DNA of 64,000 nucleotides from Salinispora vitiensis (GCF_000378825.1 NZ_KB900388.1:4595901-4659900), one strand, 5' to 3'; shown: positions 8,582 to 17,016, counted from the first letter of the stretch. Numbers and translations are program-made. The notes: generated by a model not told the origin, from the letters alone.

Positions 8582-10336
8582 GTGACCACCGTCGCACCCA
8601 AACCGGTCGAGACCCGGCCCTGGCCGGTCCGAGAGCCGGTTCAGGGCTCGGCCCTCGCGCGGCTGCTGCGCACCACGGACGCGAAGCAGATCGGGATCAT
8701 GTATATGGTCACCGCGTTCGCGTTCTTCATGATCGGCGGGCTGATGGCCCTGATCATGCGGGCGGAGCTGGCGCGGCCCGGGCTGCAGTTCCTGTCGCCC
8801 GAGCAGTTCAACCAGCTGTTCACGATGCATGGCACGATCATGCTGTTGTTCTTCGCGACGCCGATCGTCTTCGCCTTCGGCAACTACCTGGTGCCGATCC
8901 AGATCGGCGCCCCGGATGTCTCCTTCCCGCGGCTGAACAGCTTCGCCTACTGGCTCTTCCTCTTCGGCGGCACCCTGACCACCGCCGGCTTCATCACCCC
9001 GGGTGGCGCTGCTGACTTCGGCTGGTTCGCCTACACCCCGCTGAGTAGCGTGGAGCACTCGCCGGGCGTGGGCGCCAACATGTGGGTCGTCGGTCTGGCG
9101 ATCTCCGGTCTGGGCACGATCCTCGGCTCGGTCAACATGATCACCACGATCCTGACCCTCCGCGCGCCCGGCATGACCATGTTCCGGATGCCGATCTTCA
9201 CCTGGAACATGCTGGTCACCAGCCTGCTGGCGCTGCTGATCTTCCCGCTGCTGGCCGCCGCGCTCTTCGCGCTCGCCGCCGACCGCATCCTCGGTGCCCA
9301 CGTGTACGACCCGGCGACCGGCGGGCCGCTGCTCTGGCAGCACCTCTTCTGGTTCTTCGGGCACCCCGAGGTGTACATCATCGCGTTGCCGTTCTTCGGC
9401 ATCATCTCCGAGATCATTCCGGTCTTTTCCCGCAAGCCGATCTTCGGCTACAAGGGTCTGGTCGCCGCGACCGTCGCCATCGCCGCCCTGTCGATGAGCG
9501 TCTGGGCGCACCACATGTTCGCCACCGGTCAGGTGCTGCTGCCCTTCTTCAGCTTCCTGAGCTTCCTCATCGCCGTCCCCACCGGCATGAAGTTCTTCAA
9601 CTGGATCGGCACCATGTGGCGGGGGCAGATCAGCTTCGAGTCACCGATGCTCTTCGCGGTCGGCTTCCTGGTCACCTTCCTCTTCGGTGGCCTCACCGGG
9701 GTGCTGCTGGCCAGCCCGCCGCTGGACTTCCACGTCTCCGACTCGTACTTCGTGGTGGCCCACTTCCACTACGTGCTCTTCGGCACGATCGTCTTCGCCG
9801 TCTTCGCCGGCATCTACTTCTGGTTCCCGAAGATGTTCGGCCGGATGCTCGACGAGCGGCTGGCCCGGGTGCACTTCTGGCTGACCATGGTCGGCTTCCA
9901 CACCACCTTCCTGGTGCAGCACTGGCTCGGTAACGAGGGCTTCCCCCGGCGGTACGCCGACTACCAGGCCATCGACGGCTTCACGACGCTGAATATGATC
10001 TCCACGGTGGGTGCGTTCATCACCGGCATCTCGACCTTGCCGTTCCTCTACAACTGCTGGAAGTCGTACAAGTCGGGTCCGGTGGTTGAGGTCGAGGACC
10101 CGTGGGGGCACGGCAACTCGTTGGAGTGGGCGACCAGCTCGCCGCCGCCGTTGCGCAACTTCGACCGGATGCCACGGATCCGCTCCGAGCGGCCCGCGTT
10201 CGACCACAAGTTCCCCGAGTTGGCCACCGGGCAGACCCTGCCGGCCGGCCCGGCCGAGGGTGGGGTCAAGCCCCTGACCAGGGAAGCCGACGGTGGCGCC
10301 AGCCAGGACGTGGCGGGCGACCAGGACCGCAACTGA
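8582..10336 (+). CDS. ctaD: Cytochrome c oxidase subunit I
   Basis: A 584-residue catalytic subunit of the aa3 oxidase: 12 membrane helices carrying haem a, haem a3 and CuB, transferring electrons to O2 with proton pumping. Ligands visible: His of FTMHGTIML (haem a), the HPEVY motif of FWFFGHPEVYI (CuB His with cross-linked Tyr), the His pair of WAHHMF (CuB), and both His of VVAHFHYVLF (haem a3 and a). GTG 8582 follows GGAGG. Subunits II and III are not adjacent, which is common in actinobacteria where ctaD is often separate and sometimes duplicated. A strong hairpin follows. Confidence 0.97.
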   Translation: MTTVAPKPVETRPWPVREPVQGSALARLLRTTDAKQIGIMYMVTAFAFFMIGGLMALIMRAELARPGLQFLSPEQFNQLFTMHGTIMLLFFATPIVFAFGNYLVPIQIGAPDVSFPRLNSFAYWLFLFGGTLTTAGFITPGGAADFGWFAYTPLSSVEHSPGVGANMWVVGLAISGLGTILGSVNMITTILTLRAPGMTMFRMPIFTWNMLVTSLLALLIFPLLAAALFALAADRILGAHVYDPATGGPLLWQHLFWFFGHPEVYIIALPFFGIISEIIPVFSRKPIFGYKGLVAATVAIAALSMSVWAHHMFATGQVLLPFFSFLSFLIAVPTGMKFFNWIGTMWRGQISFESPMLFAVGFLVTFLFGGLTGVLLASPPLDFHVSDSYFVVAHFHYVLFGTIVFAVFAGIYFWFPKMFGRMLDERLARVHFWLTMVGFHTTFLVQHWLGNEGFPRRYADYQAIDGFTTLNMISTVGAFITGISTLPFLYNCWKSYKSGPVVEVEDPWGHGNSLEWATSSPPPLRNFDRMPRIRSERPAFDHKFPELATGQTLPAGPAEGGVKPLTREADGGASQDVAGDQDRN

Positions 10337-10353
10337 CGCTTCGCCGTACGCAC

Positions 10354-10402
10354 CGACGACGGGCGCCGCTCCGGGGAACACCCGGGCCGGCGCCCGTCGT
10401 CG
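10354..10402 (+). terminator. Long GC-rich hairpin behind ctaD
   Basis: A perfect 15-bp stem (10354-10368 with 10388-10402, arm CGACGACGGGCGCCG) closes a 19-nt loop and starts 17 nt after the ctaD stop. There is no U-tract, as in many actinobacterial terminators. Confidence 0.8.
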
Positions 10403-10437
10403 CAGAGCGACTCGCACAAGTCGCCATACTGTCGCCC

Positions 10438-10909
10438 ATGAGCCTGGACGTGCGCAGCGACGACAACTGCCACCTGTGGGCCGAACAGTCCGGTGCCGGG
10501 CCGCCGTTGGTGTTCTGTCACGGCGGTCCGGGCCTGTGGGACTACCTCGACCCGCTCGCCCGGCTGCTCGAAGAGCATGCCCGCACCATCCGATGGGACC
10601 AGCGCGGCTGTGGACGCTCCCAGCGGCGCGGACCATACGAACGCCGAGGTCAAGCACGAGCTCAGCGACTCCGAAATAGCTGTGCAGTGCCGAGCGCTCG
10701 ACCTGCCCGTGCTGATCATCGACGGCATTGAGGACATCCGCCCCCGCTGGGCCGTCGACTCGCTGCACCAAGCGCTGACCAACAGCCAACGCATGAAACT
10801 CGCCCGCTCCGGTCACTTGCCGTGGGTCGAGAACCCCGACGACTTCCGTGCAGCGGTGACCACCTTCCTGACCAAACACAGCCGGGATGCCCCGCGGGGA
10901 CGCCCCTAG
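10438..10909 (+). pseudogene. Proline iminopeptidase-like alpha/beta hydrolase, internally deleted and frameshifted
   Basis: Two pieces of one alpha/beta hydrolase lie in different frames. The first (from ATG 10438) carries the oxyanion strand LVFCHGGPG and TIRWDQRGCGRS. From about 10640 the matching sequence moves to another frame with NAEVKHELSDSEI, LPVLIIDGIEDIRPRW and SGHLPWVENPDDFR, the last containing the catalytic His. The core with the nucleophile elbow (GxSxG), normally some 100 residues, is missing. The reading breaks at the deletion junction, so no active enzyme can be made. Confidence 0.8.
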
Positions 10910-10930
10910 CCCCACCGGTGCGGCAACGGC

Positions 10931-12148
10931 TCACGCAGCGTGGGTCAGCTCGGGCGTGGGAACGGGGGCCGGTGCCTCGGTGTCCCGGCGGCGGCGCAGC
11001 CGCACCGGGAGCACCGCCAGGGCGACCAGGGCGCCGACCGCGCCGGTCACGGCGAAGCCCCAGGCCGGCGCGGACGCGTCGATGACGGCTCCGGCCAGCG
11101 GGGCGCCGACCGCGACACCGACGGTGATGGCGGAGCCGTGTAGCCCCATCGCCTCACCGCGGGCGTCCGCGGGGGCCAGTCGACTGGCCGCGTCCGAGGT
11201 GGCGGCGATGGTGGGGGCGCAGAGCAGGCCGGCGGGGATCAGCACCAGGCTGAGTAGCCACCAGTTCGCTCCGGCCAGCCCGACCGGGATCGTGGCGATG
11301 CCCAGCGCCGCCAGCAGCACCAGCGGAGACGGGGACCGGGTGATCGCCCCGTAGGCGAAGCCGCCGATCAGCGAGGCGAGCGCCCAGACGCCCAGCACGA
11401 CGCCGGTGAAGCCCACGTCGCCGTTGTCGCGCAGGGCCGCGATCACGGCCACGTCGGTGCCGCCCAGCACCACGGTGGCGGCGGCGCTGACTGCCAGCAC
11501 GGCGACCATTCGGGCGGTGAGCCACTCCCGCCGCGGCACCTTTCGTCGCGGGCCGGCCGCTTCGCTGGCGCCCCGGACCGGCGGGTTGAGCAGGAACAGC
11601 CCGATGCCGGCGGCGACGATGGTGGCGCCCACCAGGTACAGCGTGGTCCGGGCGGAGATGGTGGTGACCGCGAGGGTGGCCAGGACCGGCCCGATCATGA
11701 AGGCCATCTCCACCGACACCGAGTCCAGCGCGTACGCGGGCCGGCGCTCCTCGGCCGGCACGATGGCCGCGATGGACTGGCGGACCACCGCGAAGATCGG
11801 CAGCGCCAGCGAGCCGGCGAGGAAGGCGGCGGGCAGCAGCAGCGCGTACGGCAGCAGCGGCGCGGTGGACCAGAACACCGCCTCGGCGACGGCGGTCAAC
11901 ACCAGCACCGGCCGCAGGCCCCGCCGGTCGATCAGGCGACCCAGCAGTGGGCCGCCGAGAGCCGCGCCGACGGTGATCGCGGCACCGACCAGCCCGGCGG
12001 CGGCGTACCCCCGGTCGAGGTCCTGGACGACGTAGAACGTCAGGGTCAGACCGATCGTGGTGAGCGGGATCCGGGCGAGCACCGCCACGATCAGTAGGGC
12101 CCGGAGACCGGGCAGGGCGAGCGCCGCCCGGTAAGGCTTCAAGTTCAC
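10931..12148 (-). CDS. MFS transporter, 12-TM
   Basis: A 405-residue MFS permease starting at GTG 12148 (VNLKPYRAAL). Twelve hydrophobic segments, with motif-A-like GRLIDRRGLRPVL between helices 2 and 3 and a second half-repeat with SDAASRLAPADARGEAMG. This resembles small drug or sugar efflux proteins of the YdhP/arabinose-efflux kind. The neighbour on the left is a hydrolase pseudogene and on the right a separate NAD salvage operon, so no substrate can be inferred. Confidence 0.82.
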   Translation of the reverse strand: MNLKPYRAALALPGLRALLIVAVLARIPLTTIGLTLTFYVVQDLDRGYAAAGLVGAAITVGAALGGPLLGRLIDRRGLRPVLVLTAVAEAVFWSTAPLLPYALLLPAAFLAGSLALPIFAVVRQSIAAIVPAEERRPAYALDSVSVEMAFMIGPVLATLAVTTISARTTLYLVGATIVAAGIGLFLLNPPVRGASEAAGPRRKVPRREWLTARMVAVLAVSAAATVVLGGTDVAVIAALRDNGDVGFTGVVLGVWALASLIGGFAYGAITRSPSPLVLLAALGIATIPVGLAGANWWLLSLVLIPAGLLCAPTIAATSDAASRLAPADARGEAMGLHGSAITVGVAVGAPLAGAVIDASAPAWGFAVTGAVGALVALAVLPVRLRRRRDTEAPAPVPTPELTHAA

Positions 12149-12214
12149 GTCGGTCCGTACCTCCGGGGGACATCCTGGCCCGTGGGTCCGGCGTTCACCA
12201 ACGTGTTGTTGGGC

Positions 12215-12796
12215 TCATGCGGCCCTGATCACAGGCGTTCCCTCGGTGTTGATCCCGGCGTCGGTGAAAGCCCGTAGTGCCGCGTCGGCCGTATCGGGGC
12301 CGATGGCGGCGGTCAGGTCCAGTCGGACGGTGGTCCGGAACCCCTCCGCGGCCGCGTCCAGGGCGGTGGCCCGGACGCAGAAGTCGGTGGCGAGCCCGAC
12401 GATCTCCACCTGGTCGACCCCGTGCCGCCGGAGCCAGTCGGCCAGGCACTCGCCCTGGTCGGTGTGCCCTTCGAAACCGGAGTACGCGGCGGCGTGCTCG
12501 CCCTTGTGGAAGATCACCTCGATGCGGTCGGTGACCAGGTCGGGGTGGAATTCCGAGCCGGGCGTGCCCACCACGCAGTGCGGGGGCCACGAGTCGACGA
12601 AGTCCGGCGGATCGCCGAAGTGCGCCCCGGGATCGATGTGGTAGTCCTTCGTCGCCACCACGTGGTCCCAACGGTCCGGCGCGGCGGCGAGGAGCTGGCT
12701 GACCCCGGCCGCGACGCTGCCGCCGCCGCCGACGGCGAGCGAGCCGCCCTCGCAGAAGTCGTTCTGCACATCCACGATGATTAGCGCGTTGCCCAT
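12215..12796 (-). CDS. pncA: Nicotinamidase (pyrazinamidase)
   Basis: A 193-residue cysteine hydrolase that converts nicotinamide to nicotinate in NAD recycling. The catalytic triad Asp9 (IVDVQND), Lys98 (FHKGEH) and Cys140 (ATDFCVRAT) and the metal ligands Asp51, His53, His59 and His73 are all present, each offset by +2 from the M. tuberculosis enzyme. ATG 12796 has AAGGAG upstream; that site overlaps the end of pncB, from which the gene is separated by only 11 nt. The two therefore form an operon for nicotinamide to NaMN conversion. The enzyme would also activate pyrazinamide. Confidence 0.95.
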   Translation of the reverse strand: MGNALIIVDVQNDFCEGGSLAVGGGGSVAAGVSQLLAAAPDRWDHVVATKDYHIDPGAHFGDPPDFVDSWPPHCVVGTPGSEFHPDLVTDRIEVIFHKGEHAAAYSGFEGHTDQGECLADWLRRHGVDQVEIVGLATDFCVRATALDAAAEGFRTTVRLDLTAAIGPDTADAALRAFTDAGINTEGTPVIRAA

Positions 12797-12807
12797 GTGC
12801 TGCTCCT

Positions 12808-14094
12808 TCAGTCGGCCGGTATGACCGTGACCGGAATGGCCGGATCGCCGGCGGAGAGTTTCAACCCTTCCCAGGGGATCGAGATCAGGCACTGCCGCAG
12901 GTGCTCCCGCGACTCGTCCAGCGTCGGCTGCGCCGCCACCGCACCCCCCGCCAGGTAGGTGCGTTGCAGCAGCCGGTCGTTGGGCTGCCGCTCCGGTACG
13001 CCCTGCGGCACGATCACCTCCTCGGTGGCGGTGCCGGTCGGCTTGTGCCGGCGGACCGCCACCTTGCGGCCGCCGATGGTGGCCTTCCGCTCGGAGCGCT
13101 TGACCACCGGGCGCCCCTCGACCTCGACCAGCTTGTACACCAGGCTGGCGGTCGGTGCGCCGGAGCCGGTGACGACGGCGGTACCCGCGCCGTACATGTC
13201 CACTGGTTCGGCGGCCAGCGCGGCGATGGCGTACTCATCGAGGTCGCCAGAGACGATGATCTTCGTTTCGGTGGCGCCGAGCGAGTCGAGCAGGTCCCGG
13301 GACTGCTGCGCCATGACCGCTAGGTCGCCGGAGTCGATCCGGATCGCCCGCAGGTCCGGTCCGACCACCGCGATCGCGTTGCGGATGCCCTGGCCGATGT
13401 CGTACGTGTCGACCAGCAGGGTGGTGTCCTTGCCCAGCGTCGCCACCTGGGAGGCGAACGCCGTCCGCTCGTCCTCGTGCAGCAGGGTGAACGCGTGCGC
13501 GGCGGTGCCGGCGGTGGGGATGCCGTAGCGCTCGCCGGCGGCCAGGTTGGAGGTGAACCGGAAGCCGGCCAGGTAGGCCGCGCGGGCCGTCGCCACCGCC
13601 GCCTCCTCGTGGGTGCGGCGGGAGCCCATCTCGATCAGGGCGCGTCCGCGGGCGGCGGTGACCATCCGGGTGGCTGCAGCCGCGGTGGCGCAGTCGTGGT
13701 TGAGCACCGAAAGCACCAGTGTCTCCAGTACGACGCATTCGGCGAACGTGCCCGAGACGGTGAGGATCGGCGATCCGGGGAAGAAGAGCTCCCCCTCGGC
13801 GTAGCCGTCGATGTCGCCGGTGAAGCGGTAGGCGGTGAGCCACTGGGCGGTGGCGTCGTCCACCACCCCGGTTCGCCGCAGGAAATCCACCTCGTCCGCG
13901 TCGAAGCGGAAATTCCGGATCAGTTCCACCAGTCGGCCGGTCCCCGCCACCACACCGTAGCGGCGACCGGCCGGTAGCCGCCGGCTGAACACCTCGAACA
14001 CGCAGCGGCGGTCGGCGGTGCCGTCCCGCAGCGCGGCGCGAACCATGGTCAGCTCGTAGTGGTCGGTCAGCAGCGCGGGGCCCAGGGTGCTCAC
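12808..14094 (-). CDS. pncB: Nicotinate phosphoribosyltransferase
   Basis: A 428-residue enzyme joining nicotinate and PRPP (with ATP hydrolysis) to form nicotinate mononucleotide. Motifs include LLTDHYELTM at the N-terminus, MGSRRTHEEAA, FTSNLAAGERYGIPTAGT, LLVDTYDIGQGIRNA and IRIDSGDL (phosphate binding). GTG 14094 is chosen because family proteins start directly before LLTDHYEL. TAGGCT lies 7 nt upstream of it, suggesting a leaderless message. It is first in an operon with pncA and diverges from clpS. Confidence 0.95.
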   Translation of the reverse strand: MSTLGPALLTDHYELTMVRAALRDGTADRRCVFEVFSRRLPAGRRYGVVAGTGRLVELIRNFRFDADEVDFLRRTGVVDDATAQWLTAYRFTGDIDGYAEGELFFPGSPILTVSGTFAECVVLETLVLSVLNHDCATAAAATRMVTAARGRALIEMGSRRTHEEAAVATARAAYLAGFRFTSNLAAGERYGIPTAGTAAHAFTLLHEDERTAFASQVATLGKDTTLLVDTYDIGQGIRNAIAVVGPDLRAIRIDSGDLAVMAQQSRDLLDSLGATETKIIVSGDLDEYAIAALAAEPVDMYGAGTAVVTGSGAPTASLVYKLVEVEGRPVVKRSERKATIGGRKVAVRRHKPTGTATEEVIVPQGVPERQPNDRLLQRTYLAGGAVAAQPTLDESREHLRQCLISIPWEGLKLSAGDPAIPVTVIPAD

Positions 14095-14101
14095 CCGGCT
14101 C

Positions 14102-14107
14102 AGCCTA
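14102..14107 (-). promoter_or_regulatory. -10 hexamer for leaderless pncB
   Basis: On the minus strand TAGGCT ends 7 nt before the GTG at 14094. There is no Shine-Dalgarno sequence in between, so the message probably begins at the start codon. A clear -35 is not seen. Confidence 0.4.
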
Positions 14108-14261
14108 GAGTTCCCGCGCGGTCCATGGCCTCCCAGCCCAGGAACATCCGCAGTGCCGGCCGTCACCCTCTCGCGGGGCGGGGCGCCCGCGATGGCGCCG
14201 CTCGGTGACCGGTCGGTGTTCCGGTTCCTCGATTCGGCGGATCCGGTGGCACGATGGGGGC

Positions 14262-14552
14262 ATGGCGGCTCCACAGGTTGCACCACTCGAGACGCCGGAC
14301 ACCGACCAGGTGCCGGCGCCCGACCGACCGTGGGTGACGATCGTTTGGGATGACCCGGTCAACCTGATGGCGTACGTGACCTGGGTCTTTCAGAAGTTGT
14401 TCGGCTACAGCCGAGGGCGGGCCGAGCAGCTCATGCTGGACGTTCACCACAAGGGCAAGGCGGTCGTCTCCAGCGGCACCCGGGAGCGGATGGAGCACGA
14501 CGCGTCGCAGCTGCACGCGTACGGGCTGTGGGCGACGGTGGATCGGGCGTGA
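14262..14552 (+). CDS. clpS: ATP-dependent Clp protease adaptor
   Basis: A 96-residue ClpS adaptor that delivers N-degron substrates to ClpC/ClpA. It has the conserved core PWVTIVWDDPVNLMAYVTWVF (residues ~28-48, with the D-D-x-x-N/T substrate pocket) and AEQLMLDVHHKGKAVV (helix 2), followed by the ERMEHDASQL helix. ATG 14262 follows GATGGGGG. It overlaps the next gene through GTGA, so the two are translated together. Actinobacteria commonly pair clpS with a DUF2017 gene. Confidence 0.95.
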   Translation: MAAPQVAPLETPDTDQVPAPDRPWVTIVWDDPVNLMAYVTWVFQKLFGYSRGRAEQLMLDVHHKGKAVVSSGTRERMEHDASQLHAYGLWATVDRA

Positions 14553-15049
14553 GCATGTTCCAGCGCTGTAGTGGGCACTACGTGGCCACCTTCGCGGTAG
14601 ACGAGGTCCGGGTCCTGCGCAAGGTCGCCACCGAGGTGGTCGGCCTGCTCACCGACGCGTTCGACCACGCTGACCCGGTGGTCGTGCGGCTCTTCCCGGA
14701 GGTCTACCCGGACGACGCGGCGGACGCCGCCGAGTTTCGTCGATACACCGAGGGCGACCTGAAGACGGCGAAGATCGACCAGGCCGGTGCGATCCTCGCG
14801 GCGCTCCCCGATGACGCCGGTGGCGAGGTCCGGCTCGACGGCGAGGCGGCCGAGGCGTGGCTGCGGGCGCTCAACGACGCCCGGCTGGCGATGGGCGTCC
14901 GGTTGGAGATCCGGGACGGCACCGATCTCGGCGCGGAGCTCGATGACGCGGTCGCCACCGACCCGGGCTCCAGCCGGATGTTCCAACTGTCGGTCTACGC
15001 GTACCTGGGCTATTTGCAGGAGTCCCTGCTCAGCGCATTGGTCGACTGA
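14549..15049 (+). CDS. DUF2017-like conserved actinobacterial protein
   Basis: A 166-residue acidic helical protein that typically follows clpS. It starts with GTG 14549 overlapping the clpS stop (GTGA). Segments such as VRLFPEVYPDDAADAAEFRRYTEGDL (around 45-70, quoted in part by family memory) and LNDARLAMGVRLEIRDG are characteristic. There are no cysteine clusters or membrane helices. Its role is unknown; coupling to ClpS suggests a part in regulated proteolysis, which is inference. Confidence 0.85.
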   Translation: MSMFQRCSGHYVATFAVDEVRVLRKVATEVVGLLTDAFDHADPVVVRLFPEVYPDDAADAAEFRRYTEGDLKTAKIDQAGAILAALPDDAGGEVRLDGEAAEAWLRALNDARLAMGVRLEIRDGTDLGAELDDAVATDPGSSRMFQLSVYAYLGYLQESLLSALVD

Positions 15050-15091
15050 TTCGTGACCGCTGCCACCTCGCCGGCCGGCACCGGCAGACGC

Positions 15092-15097
15092 TACGCT
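15092..15097 (+). promoter_or_regulatory. -10 hexamer for leaderless JAMM peptidase gene
   Basis: TACGCT ends 7 nt upstream of the GTG at 15105. No ribosome-binding site intervenes. Confidence 0.4.
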
Positions 15098-15104
15098 GGT
15101 CGGC

Positions 15105-15593
15105 GTGCTGAGCATCGACCGGGCGATCGTGGATGCGATCGTCGCCCATGCCCGCCGGGACCACCCGGACGAGGCGTGTGGCGTGGTCGCCGGTCCCGCC
15201 GGTAGCGACCTTGCCACTCGGCACATCCCGATGGAGAACGCCGCCCGTTCCATGACGTTCTACGAGTTCGACTCGATGGAGCAGCTGCGGGTGTGGCGGG
15301 AGATGGACGACCGGGACGAGGCGCCCGTCGTCATCTACCACTCGCACACCGCGACCGAGGCGTACCCATCGCGCACCGACGTCTCCTTCGCCGGTGAGCC
15401 CGACGCGCACTACCTGCTCGTCTCTACCCGTGAGCCCGACTCCGAGGAGATCCGCTCCTTCCGGATCGTGGCTGGCGTGGTGACTGAGGAGAAGGTCTGC
15501 ATCCTGGACGCCGGGGTGGACCCGCACGCCGTGCAGTCCTACATGTTCGGGCAGAGCCCGGCGACGGTCGACTACGAGTGTTCTGGCCGCTGA
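15105..15593 (+). CDS. mec: JAMM/MPN+ metallopeptidase, CysO-cysteine hydrolase
   Basis: A 162-residue Zn peptidase (family M67). The full JAMM set is present: Glu23 (DEACG), His79-Ser-His81, Ser89 and Asp92 (YHSHTATEAYPSRTD). In M. tuberculosis Mec+ releases cysteine from the CysO-Cys adduct. The immediate downstream cysO and cysM show this is the same pathway: sulfide on CysO thiocarboxylate, transfer to O-phosphoserine by CysM, release by Mec. A leaderless start (TACGCT 7 nt upstream) is likely. Here it may also trim the CysO tail (see findings). Confidence 0.93.
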   Translation: MLSIDRAIVDAIVAHARRDHPDEACGVVAGPAGSDLATRHIPMENAARSMTFYEFDSMEQLRVWREMDDRDEAPVVIYHSHTATEAYPSRTDVSFAGEPDAHYLLVSTREPDSEEIRSFRIVAGVVTEEKVCILDAGVDPHAVQSYMFGQSPATVDYECSGR

Positions 15594-15663
15594 CTCCAGC
15601 GCGGTAACACCCCACCAAGTCCCGTCACCATTTCGGCATTTCCCGATCGAGGAGCACCGCATC

Positions 15664-16002
15664 ATGGCCATCGAAGTTCGTATCCCCACCATCCTGCGCA
15701 GCCACACCGGCGGTGCGAAGATCGTCGAGGGGGCCGGCGACACGCTGGGCGACCTCTTCACCGACCTGGACAGCCGGCACGACGGGCTGAAGGGCCGCCT
15801 GGTGACCGACACCGGCGCGCTGCACCGGTTCGTGAACGTCTACATCAACGACGAGGATGTCCGCTTCCTGGGTGCGCTGGAGGCCAAGCTCAACGACGGC
15901 GACAGCGTGACCATCCTGCCGGCCGTCGCGGGTGGGGCCCTCGGCTTCGCCGCGGTGGCCGGTCCCCGTGGCCTGCGCGCCGAGCCGCCAGCCGGCCGCT
16001 GA
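15664..16002 (+). CDS. cysO: Sulfur carrier protein CysO with a C-terminal extension past Gly-Gly
   Basis: A 112-residue ubiquitin-like (MoaD/ThiS) sulfur carrier for cysteine biosynthesis. It matches the CysO core: RIPTILRSHTGG at the start, LHRFVNVYINDEDVRF in the middle and SVTILPAVAGG at residues 81-91. In known CysO proteins the chain ends at this GG, whose carboxylate is activated. Here it continues 21 more residues (92-112, ALGFAAVAG... AGR). Processing to expose the GG would be needed. ATG 15664 has GAGGAG upstream. The gene lies between mec and cysM. Confidence 0.9.
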   Translation: MAIEVRIPTILRSHTGGAKIVEGAGDTLGDLFTDLDSRHDGLKGRLVTDTGALHRFVNVYINDEDVRFLGALEAKLNDGDSVTILPAVAGGALGFAAVAGPRGLRAEPPAGR

Positions 16003-16015
16003 GGGCGCGGCCCCC

Positions 16016-16981
16016 GTGGCGCGCTACGACAGTCTGCTGGACGCCGGTGGCGGAACGCCCCTGGTCGGGCTGCCCCGGCTCGCGCCGGCGGTGCCGGCCG
16101 GGGCGCCGCCGGTGCGGCTCTGGGCGAAGCTGGAGGACCGCAACCCGACCGGCAGCGTCAAGGATCGGACCGCGCTGTTCATGGTCCGCGCGGCCGAGGA
16201 GGCGGGCCGGCTCCGGCCGGGTGCCACGATCTTCGAGCCCACCAGCGGGAACACCGGTATCGCACTGGCCATGGTGGCGAAGCTGCGCGGGTACCGGCTG
16301 GTGTGTGTGATGCCGGAGAACGTCTCCACCGAACGGGTGCAGCTGCTGCGGATGTACGGGGCGGAGATCATCTTCTCGCCGGCGGCGGGTGGCTCGAACC
16401 AGGCCGTCGCCACCGCCAAGCAGATCGCTGCCGAGCACCCCGACTGGGTCTTGCTCTACCAGTACGGAAACGAGGCCAACGCGAGGGCGCACTACCTGAC
16501 CACCGGCCCGGAGCTGCTCCAGGACCTGCCCACGATCACCCATTTCGTGGCCGGGCTCGGCACCACGGGCACGCTGATGGGCACCGGCCGCTACCTGCGC
16601 GAAAAGGTGCCGGGGGTCCAGGTCGTGGCCGCCGAGCCGCGCTACGGCGAGCTGGTGTACGGGTTGCGCAATATCGACGAGGGGTACGTACCGGAGCTGT
16701 ACGACGCCTCGGTGCTCACCCGGCGCTTCTCGGTCGGTACCCGGGATGCCGTGCTGCGGACCCGCCAGCTGGTCGAGGTGGAGGGGCTCTTCGCCGGCCT
16801 CTCCACCGGTGCGATCCTGCACGCGGCGCTGGCGGCGGCGCACGAGGCGGTTCGGGAGGGGCACCGCGCCGACGTGGCCTTCGTGGTCGCCGACGCCGGC
16901 TGGAAGTACCTCTCGACCGGAGCGTACGACGGCACTCTGGCCGAGGCGGAGGAGGCGCTGGAGGGGCAGCTCTGGGCCTGA
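16016..16981 (+). CDS. cysM: CysO-dependent cysteine synthase (O-phosphoserine sulfhydrylase)
   Basis: A 321-residue PLP enzyme. Lys49 in NPTGSVKDR forms the Schiff base; the TSGNTGIALA loop binds substrate carboxylate, and GLGTTGTLMGTGRYLRE binds the PLP phosphate. Position next to cysO and mec marks it as the CysO-using CysM and not the O-acetylserine CysK. GTG 16016 lies 13 nt after the cysO stop and gives the family start ARYDSLLDAGGGTPLV. Sulfide-dependent cysteine made this way is linked to oxidative stress in mycobacteria. Confidence 0.94.
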   Translation: MARYDSLLDAGGGTPLVGLPRLAPAVPAGAPPVRLWAKLEDRNPTGSVKDRTALFMVRAAEEAGRLRPGATIFEPTSGNTGIALAMVAKLRGYRLVCVMPENVSTERVQLLRMYGAEIIFSPAAGGSNQAVATAKQIAAEHPDWVLLYQYGNEANARAHYLTTGPELLQDLPTITHFVAGLGTTGTLMGTGRYLREKVPGVQVVAAEPRYGELVYGLRNIDEGYVPELYDASVLTRRFSVGTRDAVLRTRQLVEVEGLFAGLSTGAILHAALAAAHEAVREGHRADVAFVVADAGWKYLSTGAYDGTLAEAEEALEGQLWA

Positions 16982-16996
16982 CCCACCAATTGGGAC

Positions 16997-17016
16997 GGTG
17001 TCACGTTCGTGACACC
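16997..17016. promoter_or_regulatory. 9-bp inverted repeat with 2-bp spacer (possible operator)
   Basis: GGTGTCACG-TT-CGTGACACC is a perfect 9-bp inverted repeat 15 nt behind the cysM stop and 134 nt ahead of the MBL gene. A 2-nt loop is too short for a good terminator, so a dimeric regulator site is more likely. I cannot assign the protein. Confidence 0.4.

Noticed and set aside
8582..10336. Quinol oxidase subunit instead of cytochrome c oxidase
   Set aside because: Length, N-terminus and the HPEVY and VVAHFHYV segments match the aa3-type CtaD of actinobacteria; no quinol-site features or cyo neighbours are seen.
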